Source: Sunxiuqinia sp963677175 (GTDB lineage: Bacteria > Bacteroidota > Bacteroidia > Bacteroidales > Prolixibacteraceae). Taken from it: a stretch of 64,000 nucleotides of DNA. Location: the NCBI GenBank assembly GCA_963677175.2, contig CAXXES010000006.1:372001-436000 (forward strand), written 5' to 3'. Made by a program: the position numbers and the translations under genes. Under the pieces are notes generated by a model that was not told the DNA's origin, searched no databases, and saw nothing but the letters and a program-made list of their open reading frames with translations. Positions 35,302-43,677 of the stretch are shown here, piece after piece. How positions within the stretch are numbered: position 1 is the stretch's first letter; every line of letters begins with the position of its first letter.

Positions 35302-35315
35302 TTGACAAATATCAA
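35302..35315. promoter_or_regulatory. FNR/CRP-type box upstream of the cytochrome operon
   Basis: TTGACAAATATCAA differs from the FNR consensus TTGAT-N4-ATCAA at one position. It sits between the regulator gene and the first cytochrome gene, 126 bases upstream of that start. On the minus strand a TACTTTTA box lies about 65 bases further on, a plausible -7 element. Confidence 0.62.
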
Positions 35316-36041
35316 TCAGCCATTTTTACTGATTTTTATCAATTCTGGCTCGTTCAAAATCTCAATTTCATTCCGACTTTGCTTTAGTATGCCTGAGACT
35401 TCCAACTCCTTCATATTCCGAATGAAACTTTCTTTTGTCATGCCTGACATCTCTGCAAATTCTTGCTTGCTGAGCTTGTAATGAAAAGGATTTGTGTGGT
35501 AGATTTTGTTTTTCAAATACAACAAGGTATCAGCTACCCGACCAGGCATATATTTTTGCGTTAAGCCAATCAAAGTATTGAGCATCTCAATATTTTGTTT
35601 GTTATTGTATTTTAGCAACTCGTAGGCAAATTTGCTATTGCGAGCCAAGATTGTATGTAAGCGGGTAGAATCAATAAAACAACATTCAACCGTTGTTAAT
35701 GCCGATACCGTAAAATGCCGAATATCGTCACTAATCACACCACCGGCAGTCACCAAACTGTGGGTCGAAATCAACTTCAAAATCACATTCTTCCCATTGG
35801 CACCTTCAGCCACGACTTTGGCCAAGCCCTCTTTCATGCACACAAAATGAGTTGTCGAAGTGTTTTGCTTAATGATTGTTTCGCCGGGATTAAAAACAAC
35901 ATTGCGTTTGCAAGTCATCAAATAATCCATATCTTCCTTCGACAAACATTCAAATATACTGGACTCCGCCTCAGGCAAACAACGCATGCAGCACGATTTG
36001 GCGCAGTTGATACAATCTTCTATTTGTGATTCTTTAAACAT
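35316..36041 (-). CDS. Crp/Fnr-family regulator with N-terminal cysteines
   Basis: This 241-residue regulator has a cysteine-rich N-terminus (CINCAKSCCMRCLPEAE then FECLSKEDMDYLMTC), a pattern compatible with an oxygen-sensing iron-sulfur cluster. A cyclic-nucleotide-binding-like barrel (FNPGETIIKQNTSTTHFVCM) and a C-terminal winged helix (LSKQEFAEMSGMTKESFIRN) follow. It reads in the same direction as the cytochrome genes, and an FNR-like box follows its stop codon. It is likely to switch the electron-transfer genes on when oxygen is low, although the cluster ligands are not proven. Confidence 0.88.
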   Translation of the reverse strand: MFKESQIEDCINCAKSCCMRCLPEAESSIFECLSKEDMDYLMTCKRNVVFNPGETIIKQNTSTTHFVCMKEGLAKVVAEGANGKNVILKLISTHSLVTAGGVISDDIRHFTVSALTTVECCFIDSTRLHTILARNSKFAYELLKYNNKQNIEMLNTLIGLTQKYMPGRVADTLLYLKNKIYHTNPFHYKLSKQEFAEMSGMTKESFIRNMKELEVSGILKQSRNEIEILNEPELIKISKNG

Positions 36042-36428
36042 CCCTGTTAAAACTCTCTAATTAAAGAACAGTATATTTTCCCATAAATATATATATTAAT
36101 GTTCGCATGCGTGATAGTTTGATATCCTATTTTAATACTCGGATAACAGCCTGCAAAATAAAAACGTCTTAATATACTGACAATAGGATAATTAAAAAAG
36201 AGATGAACTGAAAAAGATGTTGTATAATATTCAGTCTGGTTGTTTTACCTAAAAACTAAAGATATCAAGAACCTCTCCAAGGTCCCAAAACGAACAGAAT
36301 AAAGCAACCCATTTACCCGCAAAACCACGGGTTGCCCCAAATAGCAAACCAAGCATAAATTTTTCTCATACGGGTAGCAAATTATTGATTTGCAGTTTTC
36401 ACATTTGAATTCAAAAAGGCCGAACAGC
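36042..36428. other. Gap of 387 bases with no supported gene
   Basis: AT-rich space upstream of the Fnr-like gene. A 74-codon minus frame with two CXXC pairs (CENCK, CLVCY) overlaps the end of the Arc-like gene, but its start lies inside that gene in another frame. I do not accept it as a gene. Confidence 0.5.
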
Positions 36429-36599
36429 TTACTTGCTGTCCAGTGTTTTTTTAGGCTTCCGCCCGGCATCCTTCAATGCTTTATTGATCAGCCATTCAAG
36501 CTGCCCGTTAATGCTCCGAAAATCGTCGGCAGCCCAACGTTCCAGAGCTTCATAGTCATCCGGATTTAAACGCAATACAAATGATTTTTTCTTTGCCAT
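36429..36599 (-). CDS. Arc-type ribbon-helix-helix small protein
   Basis: This 56-residue protein reads MAKKKSFVLRLNPDDYEALE and then RWAADDFRSINGQLEWLINK. This is a ribbon-helix-helix (Arc/MetJ) pattern: a beta strand KSFVLRL followed by two helices. It ends in the basic tail DAGRKPKKTLDSK. It is too short to appear in most open-frame lists. Small Arc-like proteins commonly follow SPFH genes in Bacteroidota. The same order occurs here, with a small frame between them, and suggests one transcript. Confidence 0.85.
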   Translation of the reverse strand: MAKKKSFVLRLNPDDYEALERWAADDFRSINGQLEWLINKALKDAGRKPKKTLDSK

Positions 36600-36615
36600 C
36601 ATATTCTCTCTTCAT

Positions 36616-36768
36616 TCATTCCCAATCTCTCCAATCTTCCGGAGATTCATCGCCCAAATTCTCGAAACCAGCCACCCCAAAGGCGATATTAAGCAACAGA
36701 ATCAGATCGGTTCCAGCTCTTGCAAAACCCGGTGTCCATCCCAAAAACTTATTACGCTGGGACTCAAT
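36616..36768 (-). CDS. Possible small hydrophobic protein with ATT start
   Basis: This 50-codon frame lies between the SPFH gene (gap 11 bases) and the Arc-like gene (gap 16 bases). It reads ESQRNKFLGWTPGFARAGTD, then LILLLNIAFGVAGF, one hydrophobic segment, and an acidic end (DESPEDWRDWE). An in-frame stop lies just upstream, so the start would be ATT or ATC. The spacing and sensible protein sequence argue for a real gene. Lack of a standard start argues against. Confidence 0.45.
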   Translation of the reverse strand: MESQRNKFLGWTPGFARAGTDLILLLNIAFGVAGFENLGDESPEDWRDWE

Positions 36769-36779
36769 GATTCGCTATT

Positions 36780-37625
36780 TCAATAAATACTACCTGTATT
36801 AACTACCGGAGTGGCTTCTTTATCTCCGCAAAGCACCACCATCAGATTACTGACCATGGTCGCTTTTTTGTCTTCATCCAATTCTACAATTCCCTTTTTA
36901 CTCAGTTCTTCCAAAGCCATTTCGACCATGCCAACCGCACCTTCAACGATTTTAAAGCGGGCAGCGACAATGGCCGTTGCTTGCTGGCGTTTCAGCATGG
37001 CCTGAGCAATTTCCTGCGCATAAGCCAAGTAATTAATCCGGACTTCCATCACCTCAATGCCGGCAATCGCGACACGTTCAGCTACCTCCCGCTCGAGTTC
37101 TTCATTCACTTCTTCTCCGCCACTACGTAAGGTAATTTCAGCTTCCTGATCTTCAAAATTGTCGTATGGATAGAGCCCGGCCAATTTTCTGATCGCCGCC
37201 TCTGTTTGAATGGTTACAAAATGTTCAAAATCATTCACATCAAAAGCCGCTTTAAACGTATCACGCACGCGCCAAACCAGTACTACTCCGATCATGACCG
37301 GATTCCCAATTTTGTCATTCACCTTAATTGGCTCACTATCCAGATTTCGCGCTCTCAGTGAAATCTTTTTCCTGATAAAAAAAGGAACCACCCAGCGAAA
37401 TCCATTGTTCTTGATTGTCCCCCGATAATCGCCAAATAGGATCAACACCGCGCTTTCATTGGGATTGACAATGGTAAATCCTTTTGCAATAAACACGAAA
37501 GCCAGAATTAACAAAATAGAGGGAATAGGATTTTCGCTTATAAAACCCGCCACGATAAACACAAACAGAATTAATTCTACAGCAACAAAAACATAGCCTG
37601 AACCGGCACGATACATTTTTTCCAT
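36780..37625 (-). CDS. SPFH/band-7 domain protein
   Basis: This 281-residue protein has two N-terminal hydrophobic segments (VELILFVFIVAGFI and SILLILAFVFIAKGF) followed by the SPFH domain (VNPNESAVLILFGDYRGTIK). The region EVMEVRINYLAYAQEIAQAM and the KRQQATAIVAARFKIVEGAV helix are typical of stomatin/prohibitin-like proteins. These scaffold membrane microdomains or proteases. Its downstream partner is usually the Arc-like protein found here. It ends with residues TPVVNTGSIY. Confidence 0.92.
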   Translation of the reverse strand: MEKMYRAGSGYVFVAVELILFVFIVAGFISENPIPSILLILAFVFIAKGFTIVNPNESAVLILFGDYRGTIKNNGFRWVVPFFIRKKISLRARNLDSEPIKVNDKIGNPVMIGVVLVWRVRDTFKAAFDVNDFEHFVTIQTEAAIRKLAGLYPYDNFEDQEAEITLRSGGEEVNEELEREVAERVAIAGIEVMEVRINYLAYAQEIAQAMLKRQQATAIVAARFKIVEGAVGMVEMALEELSKKGIVELDEDKKATMVSNLMVVLCGDKEATPVVNTGSIY

Positions 37626-37672
37626 TGTTTCATAATTTAGATTGATATCATATTGATATCACAAAACTACAT

Positions 37673-37697
37673 AAAAAAAGCATCTGTGTCAAGATGC
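37673..37697 (-). terminator. Terminator after the sigma-factor operon
   Basis: GCATCT (37680-37685) and AGATGC (37692-37697) form a six-pair stem followed on the minus strand by seven T residues. It lies 26 bases past the stop of the 75-residue gene and ends the sigma-factor transcript ahead of the SPFH gene. Confidence 0.75.
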
Positions 37698-37722
37698 CTT
37701 ACAACTTATTTTTCTTAATATA

Positions 37723-37950
37723 TTAATTTTTAATCACTTCTATATTACTCGTTAGTTTAGCGTTTAAAACTTCGTACGATTTAGAAAAATTTAATATTTT
37801 CTGCACTGATTGTTCAGATGGTGAGAATAATAACTCACTCGACTCCGGATCCATGTTAACTTCCTCCCCCCGCTTCAAATCAGCTTCAGGGGAAGAAAAT
37901 GGATCACGTGGATAAGCATTGATAAAATAAATGAAGGTATAATCTTTCAT
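37723..37950 (-). CDS. Small unrecognised protein downstream of the sigma factor
   Basis: This 75-residue protein begins MKDYTFIYFINAYPRDPFSS. The frame also opens at 37959. It has an acidic middle (DLKRGEEVNMDPESSELLFS) and a helical end (SVQKILNFSKSYEVLNAKLT). There is no membrane segment or zinc motif of the usual anti-sigma type. It follows the ECF sigma gene by about 70 bases and shares its terminator, so it may modulate that factor. I do not recognise the family. Confidence 0.6.
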   Translation of the reverse strand: MKDYTFIYFINAYPRDPFSSPEADLKRGEEVNMDPESSELLFSPSEQSVQKILNFSKSYEVLNAKLTSNIEVIKN

Positions 37951-38024
37951 CATAGGCATTGTGCGTCGTTTTTAATTTCAAAATAAAAAACGCCTACGAC
38001 GAAAGTTTATTGCTTGCCAAAGAG

Positions 38025-38618
38025 TTAAATTTTAGTCAGGGTGAGCTTATTCTTCTCAATCAGTTTCCGCAAATTAATTAAGGCATAACGCATCCGCCCC
38101 AAAGCGGTGTTGATACTCACGTCAGTTTGTCTGGATATTTCCTTAAAGCTCAACCCCATATAGTGGCGCATAATGATCACTTGTCGCTGATCTTCAGGCA
38201 GCAGATCGATTAATCTCCGAACATCTTCCGTAATTTGATCATACACCAATCTGTCTTCAATGTTGTCTTCGGCGAATTTTTGTGAATTAAAAAGGTCGAT
38301 CTCTGTATCGTCGTTCGATGTGGTATTTAATAACTTCTCTTTTCGAAAATGATCAATGATAAGGTTGTGGGCAATACGTAACACCCAGGAAACGAATTTC
38401 CCGTTCTCGGTGTATTTCCCATTTTTAAGCGAACGAATAACCTTTATGAATGTGTCTTGGAATATATCTTCGGCAAGCTGGTGATTTTTAACGATCAGAA
38501 CAATGTAGGTAAATACTCTGTTTTTATGTCGTCCGACTAACTCTTCAAGAGCAGCCTGATCACCTTGTATAAATTTTTGAACGAGCAAATTATCATCCAA
38601 TGTTTCAGTTTTGAACAT
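38025..38618 (-). CDS. ECF-type RNA polymerase sigma factor
   Basis: This 197-residue sigma-70-family factor has region 2 (ALEELVGRHKNRVFTYIVLI and HQLAEDIFQDTFIKVIRSLK) and region 4 (LPEDQRQVIIMRHYMGLSFK, EISRQTDVSINTALGRMRYA). Domain sizes fit group IV sigma factors. It is divergent from uvrA. No typical membrane anti-sigma gene is adjacent, only the small unrecognised protein downstream, so the trigger is unclear. Confidence 0.93.
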   Translation of the reverse strand: MFKTETLDDNLLVQKFIQGDQAALEELVGRHKNRVFTYIVLIVKNHQLAEDIFQDTFIKVIRSLKNGKYTENGKFVSWVLRIAHNLIIDHFRKEKLLNTTSNDDTEIDLFNSQKFAEDNIEDRLVYDQITEDVRRLIDLLPEDQRQVIIMRHYMGLSFKEISRQTDVSINTALGRMRYALINLRKLIEKNKLTLTKI

Positions 38619-38779
38619 TACTTTCTATTTATGTTTTCTTAGATAAACAAAAGTAAAATTCTTCTATAGGCAATCAGATTTATGTATGAGTAAAACAAAT
38701 TGTTAATTTTGCACGCGGTAAAAGTGATAGTTTTTTGTTTAAATAGCAAATTTCCATCCGCTAAAATCACGACAGATCC

Positions 38780-41581
38780 ATGACAAACAAAAAAATACCA
38801 GCACCAGAAATACATATCAAGGGAGCCAGAGTTCACAACTTGCAAAGCATTGAGATCAAAATCCCTCGTAACAAACTTATGGTAATTACCGGATTATCCG
38901 GGTCGGGAAAATCATCCCTGGCCTTCGATACACTCTATGCAGAAGGGCAGCGCCGTTATGTGGAAAGCCTGTCATCCTATGCCCGTCAGTTTCTTGGGCG
39001 AATCAACAAACCCGAAGTTGACTTCATCAAGGGAATTCCGCCGGCCATTGCTATTGAGCAAAAGGTAAACACGCGCAATCCCCGGTCAACTGTGGGAACT
39101 TCAACCGAAATTTACGACTATCTCAAATTACTATATGCCCGAATTGGAAAAACCATTTCGCCGGTGTCGGGGCAAGAAGTGAAGCGCCACCAGGTAACTG
39201 ATGTCGTCAACTATATGATCTCCTTTCCATCTGAAACCAGGCTGCTGATCTCTTCGCCCTTGGTTGCAAAAAACGGCCGCTCCGTTTTGGCAGAAGCGGA
39301 ACTGTTGTTGCAGCAAGGGTTTTCGCGAATTGAAACGCCGAACGGCATCCAACGAATTGACCAGTTACTAGCGGATCAAGACTCCGATTTTTGCTTCGGG
39401 CAGTGTAACATTGTCATCGACCGCTTGCAGGCCAGTCAAGACGAGGACAATTTAAGCCGAATGGCTGATTCGGTTGAAACCGCTTTTTTTGAAGGACGCG
39501 GATCTTGCATCGTCAAAATTTACGAGGGAGAGAAGGTAACGGAACAGACTTTTTCAAACTTGTTTGAAGCTGACGGAATGGAGTTTGAAGAGCCTTCAGA
39601 ACATCTATTCAGCTTTAACAATCCGGTGGGCGCTTGTCCAACCTGCGAAGGTTATGGCAAGGTAATCGGGATTGACGAAGACCTGGTCATTCCGGACAAG
39701 TCACTTTCAATTTACCAAGACGCTGTTGCCAGCTGGAAAGGCGACAGCATGCAGAAGTGGAAACTCGAACTCATACAGCACGCCTCGAAATTCGACTTCC
39801 CCATACACAAACCTTATTACGAGCTGAGCGAAGAACAACGCCAGCTGCTTTGGAAAGGGAATCGTCATTTTGAAGGGCTGAATGCCTTTTTCAAGATGCT
39901 GGAATCCAACAGCTATAAAATTCAGTACCGGGTAATGCTTTCGCGTTACCGCGGAAAAACAAACTGCCCCGATTGCCGCGGAACCCGCCTGAAAAAAGAA
40001 GCCGGCTATGTCAAAGTTTGTGGACAATCCATTCAGGATCTGGTTTTACTGCCGGTGAACGAGTTGAAAGACTTTTTCAAACAGCTTGAACTTAACGAGC
40101 ACGAGCAAAAAGTAGCCAAACGGATTTTAATTGAAATCAGTAACCGGCTCGATTTCTTATACGATGTTGGCCTGGGTTACCTCACCCTGAACCGGCTCTC
40201 GTCAACCCTTTCGGGCGGAGAGTCGCAACGCATTAACCTGGCTACATCGCTGGGATCAAGCCTGGTTGGCTCGTTATACATACTGGACGAACCCAGCATT
40301 GGACTGCATCCTAAAGACACCGAACGACTGATCAGCGTATTGCGCAAACTTCAGCGAATTGGAAATACGGTTTTGGTGGTGGAACACGATGAAGAAATCA
40401 TCCGCGCTGCCGACGAGATTATCGACATTGGTCCCGAAGCAGGAGTTCATGGCGGTAAGCTGATGTTCCAGGGAGATCACAAACAATTGTTACAAGCAAA
40501 GAACAGTCTGACCGCCGACTACCTGAATGGCACCAGAAAAATTGCACTACCCGACCGACGCCGGAAATGGAATAACTTCATTGAAATAAAAGGCGCCCGC
40601 GAAAACAACCTGAAAAACATCATTGTCAAGTTTCCGCTTAACACCATGACCGTGGTAACCGGAGTGAGCGGATCGGGAAAATCGACCTTGGTGAGCCGGA
40701 TTTTATATCCTGTGATTGCGAAATTATTTGGCGGATACGGCGAAAAAACCGGGCAGCACGATACCGTTACAGGCGACTTCAAACGGCTCACTTCCGTTGA
40801 ATTTGTGGATCAAAATCCCATCGGAAAATCCTCCCGCTCCAACCCGGTGACTTACCTGAAAGCCTACGACGAAATTCGTAAGCTGTTTGCCGAACAACAG
40901 GCATCGAAGTACCAGGGGTTCAAACCTTCGCACTTTTCGTTCAATGTGGATGGCGGACGATGTGAAGAATGCCAGGGCGAAGGCGAAATCAAGGTTGAAA
41001 TGCAGTTTATGGCCGACATTCATCTGCAGTGCGAGAGCTGCCACGGCAAGCGTTTCAAGGATGAAATTCTGGAGGTTCAATTCAAAGGAAAAAACATTCA
41101 CGACATCTTGGAAATGACAATTAACCAATCGATCGATTTCTTCGGAGAATGCAAAGGCAGCACCGAAAAAAAGATTGCCAAAAAGCTGCAACCCTTGCAG
41201 GATGTCGGACTGGGCTACGTCAAACTGGGGCAAAGTTCGTCTACCTTATCGGGCGGAGAAAGCCAGCGGGTAAAACTGGCCGCTTTTCTTGCCAAGGAAA
41301 AAGACTCGCCGGCCCTGTTCATTTTCGATGAACCGACTACCGGGCTTCACTTCCACGACATCAAAAAATTGTTGGATTCATTCAACGCCTTGATCGCACG
41401 CGGACACAGCATAATCATTATCGAACACAACCTGGATGTGATTAAGTCGGCCGACTGGATTATTGACCTGGGCCCCGAAGGCGGTAAAAATGGCGGACAC
41501 GTTCTATTTGAAGGAACACCCGAAGACATGGTTAGCAAGTCAGATTCATTCACCGCAAAAGCTTTGTCGGCGAAACTCTAG
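38780..41581 (+). CDS. uvrA: Excinuclease ABC subunit A
   Basis: This 933-residue DNA damage-recognition ATPase of nucleotide excision repair has two ABC modules. Walker A motifs are GLSGSGKSSLAFDTLYAEGQ and GVSGSGKSTLVSRIL. ABC signatures are LSGGESQRINLATSLG and LSGGESQRVKLAAFLA. Zinc fingers are built from CPTCEGYGKV/CPDCRGTRL and CEECQGEGE/CESCHGKRF. Length is normal. The start ATG at 38780 follows a TAATTTTG -7-like box at 38704-38711. Some Bacteroidota carry a second UvrA, so a paralog elsewhere is possible. Confidence 0.95.
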   Translation: MTNKKIPAPEIHIKGARVHNLQSIEIKIPRNKLMVITGLSGSGKSSLAFDTLYAEGQRRYVESLSSYARQFLGRINKPEVDFIKGIPPAIAIEQKVNTRNPRSTVGTSTEIYDYLKLLYARIGKTISPVSGQEVKRHQVTDVVNYMISFPSETRLLISSPLVAKNGRSVLAEAELLLQQGFSRIETPNGIQRIDQLLADQDSDFCFGQCNIVIDRLQASQDEDNLSRMADSVETAFFEGRGSCIVKIYEGEKVTEQTFSNLFEADGMEFEEPSEHLFSFNNPVGACPTCEGYGKVIGIDEDLVIPDKSLSIYQDAVASWKGDSMQKWKLELIQHASKFDFPIHKPYYELSEEQRQLLWKGNRHFEGLNAFFKMLESNSYKIQYRVMLSRYRGKTNCPDCRGTRLKKEAGYVKVCGQSIQDLVLLPVNELKDFFKQLELNEHEQKVAKRILIEISNRLDFLYDVGLGYLTLNRLSSTLSGGESQRINLATSLGSSLVGSLYILDEPSIGLHPKDTERLISVLRKLQRIGNTVLVVEHDEEIIRAADEIIDIGPEAGVHGGKLMFQGDHKQLLQAKNSLTADYLNGTRKIALPDRRRKWNNFIEIKGARENNLKNIIVKFPLNTMTVVTGVSGSGKSTLVSRILYPVIAKLFGGYGEKTGQHDTVTGDFKRLTSVEFVDQNPIGKSSRSNPVTYLKAYDEIRKLFAEQQASKYQGFKPSHFSFNVDGGRCEECQGEGEIKVEMQFMADIHLQCESCHGKRFKDEILEVQFKGKNIHDILEMTINQSIDFFGECKGSTEKKIAKKLQPLQDVGLGYVKLGQSSSTLSGGESQRVKLAAFLAKEKDSPALFIFDEPTTGLHFHDIKKLLDSFNALIARGHSIIIIEHNLDVIKSADWIIDLGPEGGKNGGHVLFEGTPEDMVSKSDSFTAKALSAKL

Positions 41582-41613
41582 ATTTCAAGCATCATGGGAA
41601 TCCTTGATTTTTC

Positions 41614-41643
41614 TTTCAAACGAGATAAAAATCAATATCTTTG
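41614..41643 (+). promoter_or_regulatory. Promoter of the 593-residue conserved gene
   Basis: TTG at 41614-41616, a 19-base spacer and TATCTTTG at 41636-41643 fit the Bacteroidota promoter consensus. The ATG lies about 100 bases downstream, leaving a fairly long leader with no recognised riboswitch. Confidence 0.62.
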
Positions 41644-41745
41644 CACCCAAACAAACAGAGAAAAAAGGGATCTTGAGTCGATGGCTATAAAAACACAAAT
41701 AGCCTAAAAATCATGACTTTCCCATAACGAATAAATCAACAACAA

Positions 41746-43527
41746 ATGAATTTGAATATGCACACATTCAGCATTCCGGTCATGGGACTGGGATACACCA
41801 TAGACACCCCTGTACGGGTGGCGCACTTTGGAATTTCATCGGTCATCTCCATAGTTGATGATATTCTGATGGAAAAAATGCGCGAATTTTACAGCCAAAA
41901 ATTCGACCTTCCTTACCAAACAATTACCAACAAAGTGGAAGACTATCGGGCGAAACGCATCACCGCGTACCTAAATTTGGTAGATGAGTTGGTGAGCCGG
42001 AAATACGACGAACTGGTTGAAAACCTGCACAAAAAGGAAGGTGAGCTGGAGAAATATTTCGAGCTACTTCCCTATTCCACCCAAATTCGCGAGAAATTCA
42101 ACAATTTGATGGAAAATAAAAGCCTGAATGATGTTAAAAACTGGCTGCGTACGACCTTGCGCCCCGGAAGTATCGATGTTAACATCATGACCAAGCTGGA
42201 CAAAGCCAATTACCTGAACGGCGAACAAATGCCTACCGAATTTAATGATGCGCATGCGGCGTTGCGTGGGTTTGCCAACAGTAAATTACGCTCATCGCTG
42301 GTTCTTTCGGCCGGGATGAACCCTCGGCTGTACAGCTACCTTGAGAATTTCAGCGATTTTTACCCTGAAGAAAACGGCCAACTTCGCAAAAAAATCACTT
42401 TAAAAGTCAGCGATTTTCGTTCGGCTATGATACAGGGTCGATTTCTGGCTAAAAAAGGAATCTGGATTTCGGAATACCGTGTTGAATCGGGCCTGAACTG
42501 TGGCGGACATGCTTTTGCCACCCAAGGTTATTTGCTGGGACCAATTCTGGACGAGTTTAAGGAAAAACGGGAGGAACTGATTGAATCAACCTTTGCTGTT
42601 TACCAAGCCGGATTGAAAGAAAAAGGATTGGCAGAGCTGAGCCAGGCACCCGAAATTAAAATTACGGCTCAAGGTGGCGTTGGAACCAACGAGGAACACC
42701 AGCTCCTGCTTGATGAGTACAACCTGGACAGCATTGGTTGGGGAAGCCCCTTCATGCTGGTTCCGGAGGCTTGCAACATCGATGAAGAAAGCCTAAACCT
42801 GCTCAAAAATGCAGGAGAAGAAGATTTGTATTTGAGCGATGCTTCTCCGCTTGGCGTTCATTTCAACAACGTTAGAGGCGCCAGTCAGCAAAAGGCCATT
42901 CAAAATTACCTTGCTGAAGGCAAGCCCGGTTTTCCCTGTACCCTAAAATACCTGGTCTTCAATACCGAGTATACCGACAGACCCATCTGTACCGCTTCGA
43001 AACAATACCTGAAATTGAAATTTAAGGAGGTTGATGAATCGGAAATGACACCAGATGAAAAACAATATAAGAAAAGCAAACTAACTGAAAAGGAATGCCT
43101 TTGTGAAGGGTTGACCAATTCGACCTACCTGGCCAATGGCTTGGAGACCGACAAGAAACGCACCGGTGTAAGCATTTGTCCCGGACCAAACATTGCCTAT
43201 TTCAAACAAGTGGTGTCATTAAAGGAAATGGTTGATCACATCTACGGAAAAATCAACCTGCTGAAAGGTGTCAAACGTCCAAATTTATTCCTGAAAGAAT
43301 TGCATATGTATGTTGAATTTCTTGAAAACAGGCTGCAAGAAGCTCGCGAGGCCCAGGACAATAAACAACTGGCGTACCTGCGAAAATTCCAAGCCAACCT
43401 GAACGATGGAATCAACTATTACCGACAGTTTTTCGAAAAATATGAACACAAGCTTGAGGAAATGAAGAAAGATGTTATCGAAGACCTGAAATCGTTTAGC
43501 CTGAAATTGGAAAATTTAAAAATCTGA
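41746..43527 (+). CDS. Large conserved protein of unknown function, possible TIM-barrel flavoenzyme
   Basis: This is a 593-residue soluble protein with no signal peptide. The start resembles nitronate-monooxygenase-type barrels (FSIPVMGLGYTIDTPVRVAH), and the middle reads EIKITAQGGVGTNEEHQLLL then SIGWGSPFMLVPEACNIDEE, similar in style to FMN-binding barrel ends. A cysteine group (GLNCGGHAFA, GFPCTLKYL, PICTASK, ECLCEGL, SICPGPN) could hold a metal cluster. The last 100 residues form a coiled coil (FLENRLQEAREAQDNKQLAY). I do not know its function. The barrel reading is tentative. Confidence 0.75.
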   Translation: MNLNMHTFSIPVMGLGYTIDTPVRVAHFGISSVISIVDDILMEKMREFYSQKFDLPYQTITNKVEDYRAKRITAYLNLVDELVSRKYDELVENLHKKEGELEKYFELLPYSTQIREKFNNLMENKSLNDVKNWLRTTLRPGSIDVNIMTKLDKANYLNGEQMPTEFNDAHAALRGFANSKLRSSLVLSAGMNPRLYSYLENFSDFYPEENGQLRKKITLKVSDFRSAMIQGRFLAKKGIWISEYRVESGLNCGGHAFATQGYLLGPILDEFKEKREELIESTFAVYQAGLKEKGLAELSQAPEIKITAQGGVGTNEEHQLLLDEYNLDSIGWGSPFMLVPEACNIDEESLNLLKNAGEEDLYLSDASPLGVHFNNVRGASQQKAIQNYLAEGKPGFPCTLKYLVFNTEYTDRPICTASKQYLKLKFKEVDESEMTPDEKQYKKSKLTEKECLCEGLTNSTYLANGLETDKKRTGVSICPGPNIAYFKQVVSLKEMVDHIYGKINLLKGVKRPNLFLKELHMYVEFLENRLQEAREAQDNKQLAYLRKFQANLNDGINYYRQFFEKYEHKLEEMKKDVIEDLKSFSLKLENLKI

Positions 43528-43581
43528 CCCCATGTCTTTTTAGGAGGCTGTCCAAAAAGTAAGCAAAATAGCCTGTACAAT

Positions 43582-43621
43582 AAAAATCAGCTTCGCCTTA
43601 GTTAAAGGGAAGCTGATTTTT
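43582..43621 (+). terminator. Terminator after the 593-residue gene
   Basis: AAAAATCAGCTTC (43582-43594) pairs perfectly with GAAGCTGATTTTT (43609-43621), 13 pairs with a 14-base loop and a T-rich trailing arm. It lies 54 bases past the stop codon. Confidence 0.82.
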
Positions 43622-43677
43622 CAATTCTACATGCTCGTTTCATAGATCACAAAAAATGCTCTGGGGAAGTTTCCTTT

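Noticed and set aside
36245..36469. 74-codon cysteine-containing frame
   Set aside because: Its start lies within the Arc-like gene in another frame and no homology is recognised.
43546..43580. Possible insertion-sequence end (GGAGGCTGTCCAAAAAGT)
   Set aside because: The string resembles ends of some IS elements, but no matching inverted end or transposase is found nearby.
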